Below are positions 46,330 through 55,984 of a stretch of 64,000 bases of DNA, one piece after another (position 1 is the first letter of the stretch; each line of letters starts with the position of its first letter). Below the pieces are notes generated by a model. It worked only from the letters and a program-made list of their open reading frames with translations, searched no databases and had not been told where the DNA came from. Position numbers and translations under genes: made by a program. Origin of the DNA: Moraxella sp. (GTDB lineage Bacteria > Pseudomonadota > Gammaproteobacteria > Pseudomonadales > Moraxellaceae); NCBI GenBank assembly GCA_030530785.1, contig JAUMUJ010000001.1:1-64000 (forward strand), read 5' to 3'.

Positions 46330-46351
46330 AAAGGGCAAATTTATGCCCTTT
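46330..46351 (-). terminator. Terminator of nfuA
   Basis: AAAGGGCA pairs with TGCCCTTT around AATTTA, ~17 bases after the nfuA stop on the minus strand. Confidence 0.75.
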
Positions 46352-46367
46352 ATCTTTTGTTGGTCAA

Positions 46368-46979
46368 TCATTTATAATACGCATTTTCGGTTTTGGTGTG
46401 GTCGGTCTCATCAATGACTTGGGTCAGCTCAGGGATTTGTTGTTTTAGCTGAACTTCCACGCCCTGACGGAGCGTTACATCTACTGCACTGCACCCTTGA
46501 CAACCACCGCCAAATTTTAGTACGGCTGTTTTGCCTGCGTCATCTTCAATGACTTCTATCAGCTCCACATGACCGCCATGACTGGCAAGCTGGGGGTTAA
46601 TCTCAGACTGTAAGACGTAGTGAATCCGCTCTTCAATGCTGGCATTTTCGCCCACTTGGGGGACTTTGGAATTGGGGGCACGAAAGGTCAGTTGTCCACC
46701 AAAACGGTCTTTATTATAATCAATCACCGCATCGTGCAAATAAGGAATGCTCGGGGCATCAATGTGGGCGATAAATTTATCATAAGGGATTTGTAAATCG
46801 TCTTCATCAACTTCATCAGGCTGACAGTAGCTCATGCAACATTCGGCTCGGGGCGTGCCTGCATTTTCCACAAAAATACGCACGCCAATGCCCTCCACGT
46901 CTTGTTTGGCAAGTAGCTTGGCCAGATAGTCTTGGGCGTTTTGGGTGATGATGATGTTACTGCTTAAAGGTTCACTCAT
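46368..46979 (-). CDS. nfuA: Fe-S biogenesis protein NfuA
   Basis: Iron-sulfur cluster carrier for apoproteins, important under oxidative stress. 203 residues: a degenerate A-type N-terminal domain (~15-110, lacking the Cys ligands) and a C-terminal Nfu domain with the cluster motif FGGGCQGCSAVDVTL (CxxC). Divergent from nadM. Confidence 0.95.
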   Translation of the reverse strand: MSEPLSSNIIITQNAQDYLAKLLAKQDVEGIGVRIFVENAGTPRAECCMSYCQPDEVDEDDLQIPYDKFIAHIDAPSIPYLHDAVIDYNKDRFGGQLTFRAPNSKVPQVGENASIEERIHYVLQSEINPQLASHGGHVELIEVIEDDAGKTAVLKFGGGCQGCSAVDVTLRQGVEVQLKQQIPELTQVIDETDHTKTENAYYK

Positions 46980-47051
46980 GATAAAAACTCACTAAAAATT
47001 TATGCTTTTATGGTAACATATTTGCTTTTATCAAGGTTAATTTTTTAAATT

Positions 47052-48035
47052 ATGGCTCAATTTGATTATTTGGTATTTATCGGGCGTTTTCAGCCTTTTC
47101 ATAAGGGGCATGAATTTGTCGTGCGTGAAGCCCTAAGTCGTGCCAAAACGGTGGTTATGCTCATCGGTTCGGCAAACAGTCCACGCACCATTAAAAATCC
47201 GTTTAGTTTTGATGAGCGTGAAAGCATGATTTTGGGGGCGTTTTCTCAAAATGAGCGTATCGTGTGCTTGCCCATCAATGATAATCTCTATAATGACCAA
47301 AAATGGCTGTCAGAAGTGCAATCATTGGTTTATCATGTGGCACATGATGACGCTAATATCGGTGTGATTGGCTATCATAAGGACAAAAGCTCCTATTATT
47401 TGTCGCTGTTTCCCGATTTGGGTTGTGTGGATTTGCCAAATTATGAAAATCTCTCCGCCACGCCCATCAGGCACCGATACTTTGAAAATGGACATATTGG
47501 CAAATGGCTACCGTCCAATGTTGCCACATTTTTGCAACAATTTAAAGATACTGATGATTTTGCTAATCTACAACGTGAGTATCATCACGTGCTGGCATAC
47601 CAAAAAGCGTGGCAATCTGCCCCGTACCCACCCGTTTTTGTAACCGCAGATGCTTTGGTGGTGCAGGCAGGTCATGTACTGCTTGTGGAGCGTGGGGGCG
47701 AGTATGGGTGTGGGCTGTATGCGTTGGCGGGCGGGTTTTTGGACAAAGATGAGAGTCTGCTTGAATGTGCCTTGCGTGAACTAAAAGAAGAAACAGGGCT
47801 TGTCATCGGTTCTGATGCCTTAAAATCGAGCCATGTTTTTGATGTTCCCGACCGCTCGGCTCGTGGGCGAACCGTTACCCATGTGTTTTATTTTGAACTG
47901 ACGGGCAATACTCTGCCTGCTGTGCAGGGCAATGATGATGCAAATCGGGCATTCTGGTTGCCACTTGGCAAATTAGACGGCAAAAAGATGTTTGAAGACC
48001 ATCACGCCATCATCACAAAGGTGCTGGGGCTTTAA
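47052..48035 (+). CDS. nadM: Bifunctional NMN adenylyltransferase/Nudix hydrolase
   Basis: Joins NMN to ATP to give NAD and hydrolyses ADP-ribose-type compounds. 327 residues: N-terminal nucleotidyltransferase (FIGRFQPFHKGHEFV, and SATPIRHRYFENG as the ISSTxxR-like motif), C-terminal Nudix domain with a complete Nudix box starting at GGFLDKDESLLECALRELKE. Same architecture as NadM of Acinetobacter and Francisella. Its stop overlaps the convergent OMP gene by four bases. Confidence 0.93.
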   Translation: MAQFDYLVFIGRFQPFHKGHEFVVREALSRAKTVVMLIGSANSPRTIKNPFSFDERESMILGAFSQNERIVCLPINDNLYNDQKWLSEVQSLVYHVAHDDANIGVIGYHKDKSSYYLSLFPDLGCVDLPNYENLSATPIRHRYFENGHIGKWLPSNVATFLQQFKDTDDFANLQREYHHVLAYQKAWQSAPYPPVFVTADALVVQAGHVLLVERGGEYGCGLYALAGGFLDKDESLLECALRELKEETGLVIGSDALKSSHVFDVPDRSARGRTVTHVFYFELTGNTLPAVQGNDDANRAFWLPLGKLDGKKMFEDHHAIITKVLGL

Positions 48036-48991
48036 AATACCACTTCCAAACGCCCAAAAGTAGAAATGTGGTGGTCTTTGTCATCGTCTTTATTGTTATA
48101 ATAACCAACATCGCCCTGCACAAATAACCACTCACGCCAGATGGGCTGACGATAGCTGACATACGGTCCGTAAGTGTTGAGATGGGATTTTTGGTGGTCA
48201 TTTAAAGTGCCACCTGCGTACAGACCATAGCTCAAAGAGCGAGTGCCAAGACGATTGCCCCAAAGGTGTTGTTCATACAGGCTGTTGCCCCAACCTATGT
48301 TTTCTTGGTGGTCTTGGTTGGTGTAGGCAAGGTGTGAGCGGTTAATGATGGTGCGGTGGGTGGACTGGGGCTTGCTAAACTCCAAGGTGGTCAAGGCAAA
48401 ATGCTCACTTTTTGTGCCATAGCGATACATTTGTTCAAAGCGTCCTTCGGTGTTTTTGCCCATTTGCCAGCGCTTTTCGCCCCGCCACCTTAGATAGACA
48501 TCAGACGAACGCACCCCCAAATCCAAATCGGTTTGTACACCGATATCATCTTTAAATTTTGACCAACGCAAGGCGAGCGATGTGTTGTCTTTGCGACTTT
48601 GACGGCGGTCAAGTGTGCGTTCTTGTTCAGGGGCTAAGCGTCCATCATTATACACGCCCCCGCCTTGCTCATCATCTAGTCCATCATCGCCGATTAGGAC
48701 GCTTAGACGGTTTTCTAGGGTGGGAAGTTTGATTTTTGCACGGATACGGGGTTTGATGGCGATGTCGCTATGTTTGTCATTGTGGACATCTAGCATGACA
48801 CGCACAGACGCACGGGCGGGTTTGTTGGGGTCTGTGCTACCAAACCAGTCATCTATGTGATGGGCGGTGCGACCTAGCCACTGTGTGGCGTTTTGGTGTT
48901 TTTGGTTAATCCAGTCGTCAGGCATCGTGTCGTCGGCGGTGGCGATGGTGGCACAACAGCCCAATGCCATCACAAATAATCCAAACTTCAT
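48032..48991 (-). CDS. Predicted outer-membrane beta-barrel protein
   Basis: A 319-residue protein with a signal peptide (residues 1-19, GLFVMALGCCATIATA) and, after a linker to ~75, alternating short amphipathic strands with aromatic ends (LALRWSKFKDDIGVQTDLDL, VRSSDVYLRWRG) and a C-terminal Phe (ISTFGRLEVVF), as in BAM substrates. I do not know a named family; it recurs in gammaproteobacteria as hypothetical. Function unknown. Confidence 0.65.
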   Translation of the reverse strand: MKFGLFVMALGCCATIATADDTMPDDWINQKHQNATQWLGRTAHHIDDWFGSTDPNKPARASVRVMLDVHNDKHSDIAIKPRIRAKIKLPTLENRLSVLIGDDGLDDEQGGGVYNDGRLAPEQERTLDRRQSRKDNTSLALRWSKFKDDIGVQTDLDLGVRSSDVYLRWRGEKRWQMGKNTEGRFEQMYRYGTKSEHFALTTLEFSKPQSTHRTIINRSHLAYTNQDHQENIGWGNSLYEQHLWGNRLGTRSLSYGLYAGGTLNDHQKSHLNTYGPYVSYRQPIWREWLFVQGDVGYYNNKDDDKDHHISTFGRLEVVF

Positions 48992-49040
48992 CTTGTTGTT
49001 CCTCTAAAAATTACTCATCATACCATGATTACCCAAAAAC

Positions 49041-49070
49041 AAAAACCCCAGTCGGGCTGACTGGGGAAAA
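49041..49070 (-). terminator. ccoG terminator
   Basis: CCCCAGTC pairs with GACTGGGG around GGGCT; on the minus strand it is followed by T5 and lies ~12 bases after the ccoG stop. Confidence 0.8.
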
Positions 49071-49081
49071 GACGAGCGGTC

Positions 49082-50527
49082 TTATTTTTTGACTTCATAG
49101 ATGAAGTTGTCTTGGGTGCTGACACTGTATGTGCCATCAGTACTGTACACGGTCAGTGTGATGGGTGTATGACCCACAGCGATTTTGTCGGCATCAGCGA
49201 TGATGCTCACAGGAATGCTGTAAGTTTCGTTGGCACTTAGGGTAATCTCTTTAAAGCGGGATTTAAGCACCATGCCATCAACAGGTTCTAATCTGACCTG
49301 ATAGGTGTGTTTTTGGTCGGTTTTATTGACAATTTTTAGGATATAGCTGTTTTGAACTTTGCCATCATGACCTTTGGTGGCGACTTGTTTGCGGTCGTGG
49401 CGAATGTCCAGTTCCAGCGGTGCTCTTCCTGTGGCAACCACGATGGCAGTGATGATTAACGCACTAAGCACAAAGATGTAGGCAAAAATCCGAAAGCCGA
49501 TGACTTTGGTTTTTTCTTTGTGGACAAGCTGACGCTCTGTGGTGTAGCGGATAAGACCACGGGGATAACCAACTTTGTCCATAATTTCGTTACAGGCATC
49601 AACACAGGCAGCGCATTGGATACAGTCGGCTTGCAGACCATTTCTGATGTCAATCCCTGTGGGGCAAACTTGTACGCACATGGAGCAGTCCACGCAGTCG
49701 CCCCAACCTTCGGGGTGTGTGCCTTTTTTGCGAGTACCACGAGGTTCACCACGGTCATAATCATAGGAAACAATGAGTGTGTCTTTGTCAAACATTACCG
49801 ACTGGAAACGTCCATAAGGGCAGATATGTACGCACATATGCTCACGCATATAACCTGCATTCATGTGGGTTACAAAGGTGATGATGCCCAAAAATACCCA
49901 TGTCATCTTGCCCCAACCCATAAAAAATGGGGTTGAGCCATTAAAAAACAGATAATCTGTACCCACCACCAAAGCAATAAAAGTCAAAGCAGTGGTGATA
50001 CTAAATGTTCCCCAAATTAGGTGAATCAGCACCTTTTTGCCCAGTTTTTTGGCACTCATGGGTTCATCTTCAAACTTCATGCGTTTGTTGCGTTCGCCAA
50101 GCACCCATTTTTCAACGTGCTGATACAGATGGACATAGATGGTCTGCGGGCAGGCATAACCGCACCACACTCGCCCTGCATAGACCGTTACCATAAACAG
50201 CGTAATGGCAGCAATCATAAAGATGAAAGAGAAAAAGTAGAAGTCTTGGGGCATGAATGTTGCTCCAAAGACACTGAACTTAGCGTGAGCCACATCAAAT
50301 TGCAAAGCTTGGCGACCATTCCAGCGTAACCACGGCATGATTAAAAAACCTGCCAATATCGCATACATGGTAACCAAGCGAATATTTTGGTATTTACCTC
50401 TGACAAAACGGGGGTGAATGCGTTTTTTTGTGGCATCAGCCACAGGCGTATGCGGAATGATTTTTTCGGGAGGTACTTTTTGTTTTTTTGGTTTTGCAGG
50501 TTCGGTGTGATGCTCTTGTTCTGACAT
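49082..50527 (-). CDS. ccoG: cbb3 oxidase assembly protein CcoG
   Basis: Membrane cupric reductase-like factor needed for copper loading of cbb3 oxidase. 481 residues: five N-terminal helices with WCGYACPQT in one, two [4Fe-4S] ligand sets (CVDCSMCVQVCPTGID and CIQCAACVDACNEIMD), and a C-terminal periplasmic Ig-like domain. Separated from ccoNOQP by the SCP2 gene and on the opposite strand; no ccoH, ccoI or ccoS is seen in this window. Confidence 0.93.
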   Translation of the reverse strand: MSEQEHHTEPAKPKKQKVPPEKIIPHTPVADATKKRIHPRFVRGKYQNIRLVTMYAILAGFLIMPWLRWNGRQALQFDVAHAKFSVFGATFMPQDFYFFSFIFMIAAITLFMVTVYAGRVWCGYACPQTIYVHLYQHVEKWVLGERNKRMKFEDEPMSAKKLGKKVLIHLIWGTFSITTALTFIALVVGTDYLFFNGSTPFFMGWGKMTWVFLGIITFVTHMNAGYMREHMCVHICPYGRFQSVMFDKDTLIVSYDYDRGEPRGTRKKGTHPEGWGDCVDCSMCVQVCPTGIDIRNGLQADCIQCAACVDACNEIMDKVGYPRGLIRYTTERQLVHKEKTKVIGFRIFAYIFVLSALIITAIVVATGRAPLELDIRHDRKQVATKGHDGKVQNSYILKIVNKTDQKHTYQVRLEPVDGMVLKSRFKEITLSANETYSIPVSIIADADKIAVGHTPITLTVYSTDGTYSVSTQDNFIYEVKK

Positions 50528-50646
50528 GGCGATAACCTTAGCTAATTTGGCTGGGATAATCTAATATGGAATAAATATATTCTACTCTCTTTGTAGTAAA
50601 AGTCTAGCAAAATATTTGACTTTTCGTTACAAAGAGAGTTTTTTGG

Positions 50647-51036
50647 TTAAAACTCGGTCATTCCTTTCATGGTTTTATAAAGTTGTTTTTGTTCTGGGCT
50701 GGGTTTGGCGGTTTGTAGAGCAAGTACTTGGCTCATGTCGCCATCAATGCGGATTTTTCCCGTCATAAAGGCTTCTAAGGCAGTTTCGCTCGCATTTGCC
50801 CCGCTTTTAATGATGGCACTTAGTGTGTCATTATCAATATTGATGGTGCTGGTGGCGTCATCGTTGTGATGCTGTTTTAGTTTGCCTGATGACAGGTGAA
50901 ATTGGGTGGGGTTGTCGCCTGTGATGTTAATGTTGATGATGAGGTTGGCAAGATTTGGGGGTAAATTTAGGTCGCCTGCTTCTTCATTTAACCGAGCAAC
51001 TTCATCAAACCACGCTTGTGTTAAAAATTTAGCCAT
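50647..51036 (-). CDS. SCP2-type sterol-binding domain protein
   Basis: A 129-residue protein of the SCP2 fold (HLSSGKLKQHHNDDATSTINID ..., ending with the hydrophobic-pocket helix FMTGKIRIDGDMSQVLALQ). Such domains bind acyl-CoA or other lipids. The start at 51036 has AGGAG upstream; the longer frame to 51084 is unsupported. Lipid ligand unknown. Lies in the cco region but is probably separate. Confidence 0.75.
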   Translation of the reverse strand: MAKFLTQAWFDEVARLNEEAGDLNLPPNLANLIININITGDNPTQFHLSSGKLKQHHNDDATSTINIDNDTLSAIIKSGANASETALEAFMTGKIRIDGDMSQVLALQTAKPSPEQKQLYKTMKGMTEF

Positions 51037-51531
51037 TATTTTGCTCCTATGGCATGAATTAAACGGAAACCTTATTATACGCAAAAATTAGCCAATTACC
51101 TATTATGTTTTAAAAAATTAAATAAATTTTTATAAAAAATTTATAAAATAAATTATCGTTTGATTTTTTGGTAAAAAATTGCCAAAAAATTGCATTATTT
51201 TTACAAAAGGTAGCTCAAAATTTACAATAGTGTTGTATAATAAAAGACGAAAACCCATTAGAAATACCTTATTTTTAGTGTGGATTTATTAGGGCTGATG
51301 GTTGAGTAAGTTTTATACAGGATTACCGCCATCATGACGCAAGCCAAGCAATACTTCAAATTGCCAAGCGAGCAAGCCAACTATCCATCATCACCATGTC
51401 GGGATAGAACTTATCGGCTTTTTCGTTTTGTGTGTTTCATTTGATGATATTTTGTGGCATTTGCGTTAGAATAAGTATTAGGGCGTATAAAAAACGCAAC
51501 ACAAAAATTGGGCTGCACAGGAAACTATCCA
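51037..51531 (+). promoter_or_regulatory. Upstream region of ccoNOQP
   Basis: About 490 bases. TATAAT at 51236-51241 is a good -10, giving a leader of ~280 bases. TTGAT at 51440 could be half of an FNR/Anr box but its partner half is poor, so oxygen control is not shown by the sequence. GCGT/ACGC near 51483 forms a small hairpin. A 36-codon frame at 51334 is not convincing. Confidence 0.35.
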
Positions 51532-53001
51532 ATGAGTCTATCTAAAACAGCAGTAGCCCCGCTATCCATTGACCATGAGTATGAAATTACCATCGTTCGT
51601 TTTTTCACCATCATGGCAGTATTTTGGGGCATCGTTGGCATGACAGTGGGGGTGTTTATTGCATCACAACTTGCATGGCCAGCATTAAACTTTGATACAT
51701 CTTGGCTATCTTTTGGACGTTTAAGACCGCTACATACCAATGCGGTGATTTTTGCGTTTGGGGGGTCAGCCCTTTTTGCCACGTCTTACTATATTGTACA
51801 GCGAACTTGTAAGACCCGATTGTTTGCCCCGTATTTGGCGTGGTTTACGTTCTGGGGGTGGCAAGCCATCATTGTGGCAGCGGTCATTACTTTACCACTT
51901 GGTCTTACTTCTGCCAAAGAGTATGCCGAGTTAGAGTGGCCAATTGACATTATGGTTGCTTTGGTGTGGGTAGCTTACGCCATTGTCTTTTTTGGTACGC
52001 TTATCAAGCGTCAGACATCGCATATCTATGTGGCGAATTGGTTCTTTGCTGCCTTTATTATTACCATTGCTTTATTGTATATCGTCAATAACTTGGCAAT
52101 CCCTGTATCGGGCTGGAAGTCGTATTCATTATATGGTGGTGCAACCGATGCGATGGTGCAATGGTGGTACGGTCATAATGCAGTAGGTTTTTATCTGACA
52201 GCTGCCTTTTTGGGCATGATGTATTACTTTATTCCTGTACAAATTGGTCGCCCTGTGTATTCGTATCGCTTGTCTATTGTTCACTTTTGGGCATTGATTG
52301 CGGCGTATATGTGGGCGGGTGGACATCACCTACATTATTCAGCCTTGCCTGACTGGACACAGTCTTTGGGTATGGTGTTCTCACTTATCCTATTTGCTCC
52401 GTCTTGGGGTGGCATGATTAACGGCGTGATGACCTTGGCAGGTAGCTGGGATAAACTTCGTACTGACCCAATTATTCGTTTCTTGATTGTGGCATTGTCG
52501 TTCTATGCCATGAGTACCTTTGAAGGTCCTATGCTGTCCATCAAAGAAGTGAACGCCATCAGCCATAACACAGACTGGACAGTCGGACACGTTCACTCTG
52601 GGGCGTTGGGCTGGGTAGGTATGATTACCGTTGGTTCTATCTATGTCCTATTGCCACGCATTTGGCAAAAGGCGAAGATGTACTCCACCAATCTGATTAC
52701 TGTGCATTTTTGGCTTGCAACCACAGGAACGGTGCTTTATATCGTGGCACTTTGGATTTCAGGCATCACACAAGGTATCGTATGGCGTGAGACCAACCTA
52801 GACGGTACATTGAAGTATGACTTTATTCACTCGGTGGTTATCTCGCACATTCCATTTGTGGTGCGTGTGTTGGGCGGTGTGTTATATGTGGCGGGTATGC
52901 TTGTGATGGCGTATAACTGTTACAAGACCATCAAAATGCCAAGCATGGCAGGTGAAGTTGCTGATAATACTGGCCGTGATACAGCCGTTGTGAATGCATA
53001 A
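51532..53001 (+). CDS. ccoN: cbb3 cytochrome oxidase subunit I
   Basis: Catalytic subunit with heme b, the high-spin heme b3-CuB centre and proton pathway. 489 residues, 12 helices; heme and CuB His ligands in [23 protein letters not shown] and [16 protein letters not shown], and [14 protein letters not shown]. Start 51532 follows AGGAAACTATCC. High-oxygen-affinity respiration in microaerobic niches. Confidence 0.96.
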   Translation: MSLSKTAVAPLSIDHEYEITIVRFFTIMAVFWGIVGMTVGVFIASQLAWPALNFDTSWLSFGRLRPLHTNAVIFAFGGSALFATSYYIVQRTCKTRLFAPYLAWFTFWGWQAIIVAAVITLPLGLTSAKEYAELEWPIDIMVALVWVAYAIVFFGTLIKRQTSHIYVANWFFAAFIITIALLYIVNNLAIPVSGWKSYSLYGGATDAMVQWWYGHNAVGFYLTAAFLGMMYYFIPVQIGRPVYSYRLSIVHFWALIAAYMWAGGHHLHYSALPDWTQSLGMVFSLILFAPSWGGMINGVMTLAGSWDKLRTDPIIRFLIVALSFYAMSTFEGPMLSIKEVNAISHNTDWTVGHVHSGALGWVGMITVGSIYVLLPRIWQKAKMYSTNLITVHFWLATTGTVLYIVALWISGITQGIVWRETNLDGTLKYDFIHSVVISHIPFVVRVLGGVLYVAGMLVMAYNCYKTIKMPSMAGEVADNTGRDTAVVNA

Positions 53002-53011
53002 GGGGAGCAGT

Positions 53012-53650
53012 ATGTCAAATATCACTCATGAAATGGTAGAGAAAAATACAGGTCTGCTCGTTGTCTTTATTGTTATTGCCATCAGTTTTGCAACGTTGGT
53101 GGAGCTTTTGCCACTTATTTTTGATGGCACTGATCCTGATAAAGGTGGGGTAAACAAGCCTTTGCCAAATATGCGTCCTTGGACAGCATTAGAGTTAGAA
53201 GGACGGGATATTTATATCCGTGAAGGTTGCCATGTTTGCCACACTCAAATGATACGTCCACTACGTGCTGAGGTAGAGCGTTATGGACCTTATAGCCGTG
53301 CTGCTGAGTCTGCTTGGGACCACCCATTTTTATGGGGTTCTAAACGTACAGGTCCTGACCTTGCTCGTGTGGGTGGGCGTTATTCTGACCAATGGCATAT
53401 TGACCACTTGATAGACCCACGTTCTGTCGTGCCTGATTCTGTCATGCCATCTTATCCTTGGCTTGCCAAAAACGAAGTAGATGGCTCTAAGACACAAGCA
53501 AAAATGCGTATCTTTAAGGAGCGTTTTGGCGTGCCTTATAGTGAAGAAGACATTCAGGCAGCTCCTGACCAAGTACAAGGGGCGACCGAGCTTGATGCAT
53601 TGGTGGCATACTTACAACAGCTGGGTATCGCCATGCAGGGGCAACGCTAA
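53012..53650 (+). CDS. ccoO: cbb3 oxidase subunit II (mono-heme cytochrome c)
   Basis: A ~212-residue anchored cytochrome c: one N-terminal helix ([20 protein letters not shown]), then the heme c site [14 protein letters not shown] near residue 70 and the distal ligand region [14 protein letters not shown]. Start 53012 is chosen for AAGGGGAGCAGT upstream; a longer in-frame TTG-type start is poor. Its stop overlaps ccoQ (TAATG). Confidence 0.95.
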   Translation: MSNITHEMVEKNTGLLVVFIVIAISFATLVELLPLIFDGTDPDKGGVNKPLPNMRPWTALELEGRDIYIREGCHVCHTQMIRPLRAEVERYGPYSRAAESAWDHPFLWGSKRTGPDLARVGGRYSDQWHIDHLIDPRSVVPDSVMPSYPWLAKNEVDGSKTQAKMRIFKERFGVPYSEEDIQAAPDQVQGATELDALVAYLQQLGIAMQGQR

Positions 53651-53817
53651 TGAATTGGGGCGTTTTACATAGCATTGCAACCGTGGGGGCTTTTATTGCT
53701 TTTATTGCGGTTGCGTGGTGGGCTTATTCTCCCAAAAATAAAAAACGCTTTGAAGAAGATGCACAACTTGCGTTAGATGATGTTCCGTCATCACAACGCA
53801 CTAAGGATACACAATGA
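53650..53817 (+). CDS. ccoQ: cbb3 oxidase subunit CcoQ
   Basis: A 55-residue single-helix protein (SIATVGAFIAFIAVAWWAYS) followed by KNKKRFEEDAQ, the standard FixQ/CcoQ form that stabilises CcoP in the complex. It was easy to miss from its length, but it overlaps ccoO at one end and ccoP at the other, completing ccoNOQP. Confidence 0.9.
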   Translation: MNWGVLHSIATVGAFIAFIAVAWWAYSPKNKKRFEEDAQLALDDVPSSQRTKDTQ

Positions 53818-54869
53818 GCTTTTTTTGGAGTTCTTGGATTACCATTCTTTCATTGGGTTGTTGGCTATTTATCTTTGGTATACTTATGTGGACACTGAAG
53901 AATAAGCCCACCTTAGAAGAAGATGGTACAACAGGACATACTTATGATGGCATTCAAGAGTATGATAGACCACTGCCAAAATGGTGGTTGGTGGTGTTTT
54001 TTGGCACACTGTTTTGGGGTTTGGGGTATTTTGTGTTATATCCTGCCATTCAGCCAGCCAGTTGGAAAGGGCTAACAACCGTAACGGTTGATGGTCAGAA
54101 AGTAAACTGGACGTCAGAAAATGAGCTAAACAGCAACCTACAAAGCAACAACAAAGTATTTTTGGAAAGTTTTGAAGGTATTTTGGCTAATGGTGGTGCG
54201 TCCGAAGCCATGCCAGTCTTGGCAAAACTAAATGAACTGCAAGCCAGTCAGCGTCAAAATGCTGAGCCAAGCGAAGAGCTACAAGCCCAAATAGATGAAC
54301 AAGTCAAGTTGCTTGCTCCTTATGTGGATAAACTTATGGACCATCCTGAGGCCATTAAGATTGGTAACAACTTGTTTTTACAAAACTGTGCGTTATGTCA
54401 TGGCTCTAACGCCGAAGGGGCAACGGGCTATCCAAATTTAACGGATAATGACTGGCTCTATGGTGGTAAGGCTGATGAGATTTTGCTGACCATTCATAAT
54501 GGGCGTGTTGGCTCAATGGCGTCTTGGCAAAAACAGTTGGGCGAGTCAGGCGTGCGTGCGTCTGCTGAATATGTGCTTAGCATTTCAGGCAACCAAAATG
54601 GCTATGAGCTAAATCAAGCCCAAGTGGCACAAGGTAAAGCCATCTTTGAAGCCAACTGCACGCTGTGTCATGGTGAAGATGCTAAGGGTCTGACTTCCTT
54701 TGGTGCTCCTAATTTGACCGATGATATTTGGCTGTTTGGTGGTGACCGTGAAACCATTCAAACCACCATTCGTCATGGTCGTGCAGGTGTGATGCCAGAG
54801 TGGCAAACCAAACTTGGTAATGAGCGTATTATGCTATTGGCAGCTTATGTGCGTTCTCTCTCACAGTGA
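53814..54869 (+). CDS. ccoP: cbb3 oxidase subunit III (di-heme cytochrome c)
   Basis: A 351-residue subunit with two N-terminal helices (residues ~8-27 and ~55-80), and two cytochrome c domains with heme sites NCALCHGSNAEG and NCTLCHGEDAKG and the Met ligand regions GRVGSMASWQ and GRAGVMPEWQ. It passes electrons from cytochrome c4/c5 to CcoN. A long Gln/Asn-rich linker lies between the membrane part and first heme. Confidence 0.95.
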   Translation: MSFFWSSWITILSLGCWLFIFGILMWTLKNKPTLEEDGTTGHTYDGIQEYDRPLPKWWLVVFFGTLFWGLGYFVLYPAIQPASWKGLTTVTVDGQKVNWTSENELNSNLQSNNKVFLESFEGILANGGASEAMPVLAKLNELQASQRQNAEPSEELQAQIDEQVKLLAPYVDKLMDHPEAIKIGNNLFLQNCALCHGSNAEGATGYPNLTDNDWLYGGKADEILLTIHNGRVGSMASWQKQLGESGVRASAEYVLSISGNQNGYELNQAQVAQGKAIFEANCTLCHGEDAKGLTSFGAPNLTDDIWLFGGDRETIQTTIRHGRAGVMPEWQTKLGNERIMLLAAYVRSLSQ

Positions 54870-54878
54870 TACCGCCAC

Positions 54879-54908
54879 AAAAAAGACCCCAAATGGGGTC
54901 TTTTTTTT
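54879..54908. terminator. Bidirectional terminator after ccoP
   Basis: AAAAGACCCC pairs with GGGGTCTTTT around AAAT, followed by T8 on the plus side and A-run on the other. It also ends the convergent hypothetical gene. Confidence 0.9.
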
Positions 54909-55854
54909 ATTTTTGATAGATTGCAACTTGTAGCCAGATGTTGGCTTGGATATAGTCATGGACTTGTATGGTTTGATTTTCTTGGGTGGTGGGGGTGGCG
55001 ATACGCACGACCCAAGGCTGACTGTCAGGTTCACGCAATACCACCACATCAAATAAGGTCATGGCTTTATCAAAAAAATGGGTGTGGCTAATGCCCAAAA
55101 CCTGACCTTGACACCATGCTTCATCTTGTTGCCCAAAGGTTTCGCCATGCAGATAGATACAGCTATGCCCAAGATTTATCTCCACAGGGGCAAGTGGCTC
55201 ATCGCCATCAGGTTGCCACGCTTTGATTTGGTCGTTGATGTCATTAGGGATTTGACCGCCATTGGCAGAGACGATGTCATTAAACGCCCGATGATAACGT
55301 ATGGCATCGGGGTCGTCTATTAAGATATGTTGGCTTTGGTCGGACGGTTCAATTTGATATGCCCATGCACTAAAATGAGCATGGTAATCTTGGGGGCTTT
55401 GGTATTCTTGGTGGTTAATGCTGTATAGCTGGTCAAAGGCATAAATGGTTGTGCCATCTTTGGTTTTTAGACGCAAAATGGCATCAGACGTGGTATCACA
55501 ACGAATGATTTTTTCAATTTGGCACGTCAGCCTATAAGGGCTTTCTACGCAAGGAAAGGCATTGATAAAGGCGGTGGGTTTGCCGTCTTGCATGGCAAGC
55601 ACTTGCTTGATGTGGCAGTCGCCATCACCACTGATGAGCAGGCGTTTGTTTTGGGCGGTATTAGGAGCAAGAGCGGTGGGCAGTTTGGCGGTGTCTAGCA
55701 TTTGTTTTAGCCAAACAGGTACTTGGTTGGCGACATCGTTACTTAAAATTGCCCAATGATCGCCATGACTTGCGTTTTTGTCGCAAGGCAGGTCGATCTT
55801 GGTGGGCGTGGTTTGGTGTTGGTATTTGTAATGTAAGGTTTGTGATTGGCTCAT
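54907..55854 (-). CDS. Hypothetical cytoplasmic protein
   Basis: A 315-residue protein without signal peptide or membrane helix. It is rich in short beta segments and acidic patches and has a central Tyr/His-rich region (YQSPQDYHAHFSAWAYQIEP). No family or catalytic motif recognised. Divergent from lolC/F across ~130 bases, convergent with ccoP. Confidence 0.6.
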   Translation of the reverse strand: MSQSQTLHYKYQHQTTPTKIDLPCDKNASHGDHWAILSNDVANQVPVWLKQMLDTAKLPTALAPNTAQNKRLLISGDGDCHIKQVLAMQDGKPTAFINAFPCVESPYRLTCQIEKIIRCDTTSDAILRLKTKDGTTIYAFDQLYSINHQEYQSPQDYHAHFSAWAYQIEPSDQSQHILIDDPDAIRYHRAFNDIVSANGGQIPNDINDQIKAWQPDGDEPLAPVEINLGHSCIYLHGETFGQQDEAWCQGQVLGISHTHFFDKAMTLFDVVVLREPDSQPWVVRIATPTTQENQTIQVHDYIQANIWLQVAIYQK

Positions 55855-55984
55855 ATGGTTTTTCCAAATGTTATCATCAAGGGCTATTTATAAGGTAAAT
55901 TTCTAAAAAATCAAGGACAAAATGAACAATCGCCAAAATCTCATAAATGGTGTAAACTATGGTAAATTTCATTTGAGAAAAATT

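Noticed and set aside
51334..51444. 36-codon frame before ccoN
   Set aside because: No homologue, no overlap with ccoN and ordinary composition; treated as part of the leader.
51440..51453. FNR/Anr box before ccoN
   Set aside because: Only the left half TTGAT fits; the right half does not resemble ATCAA.
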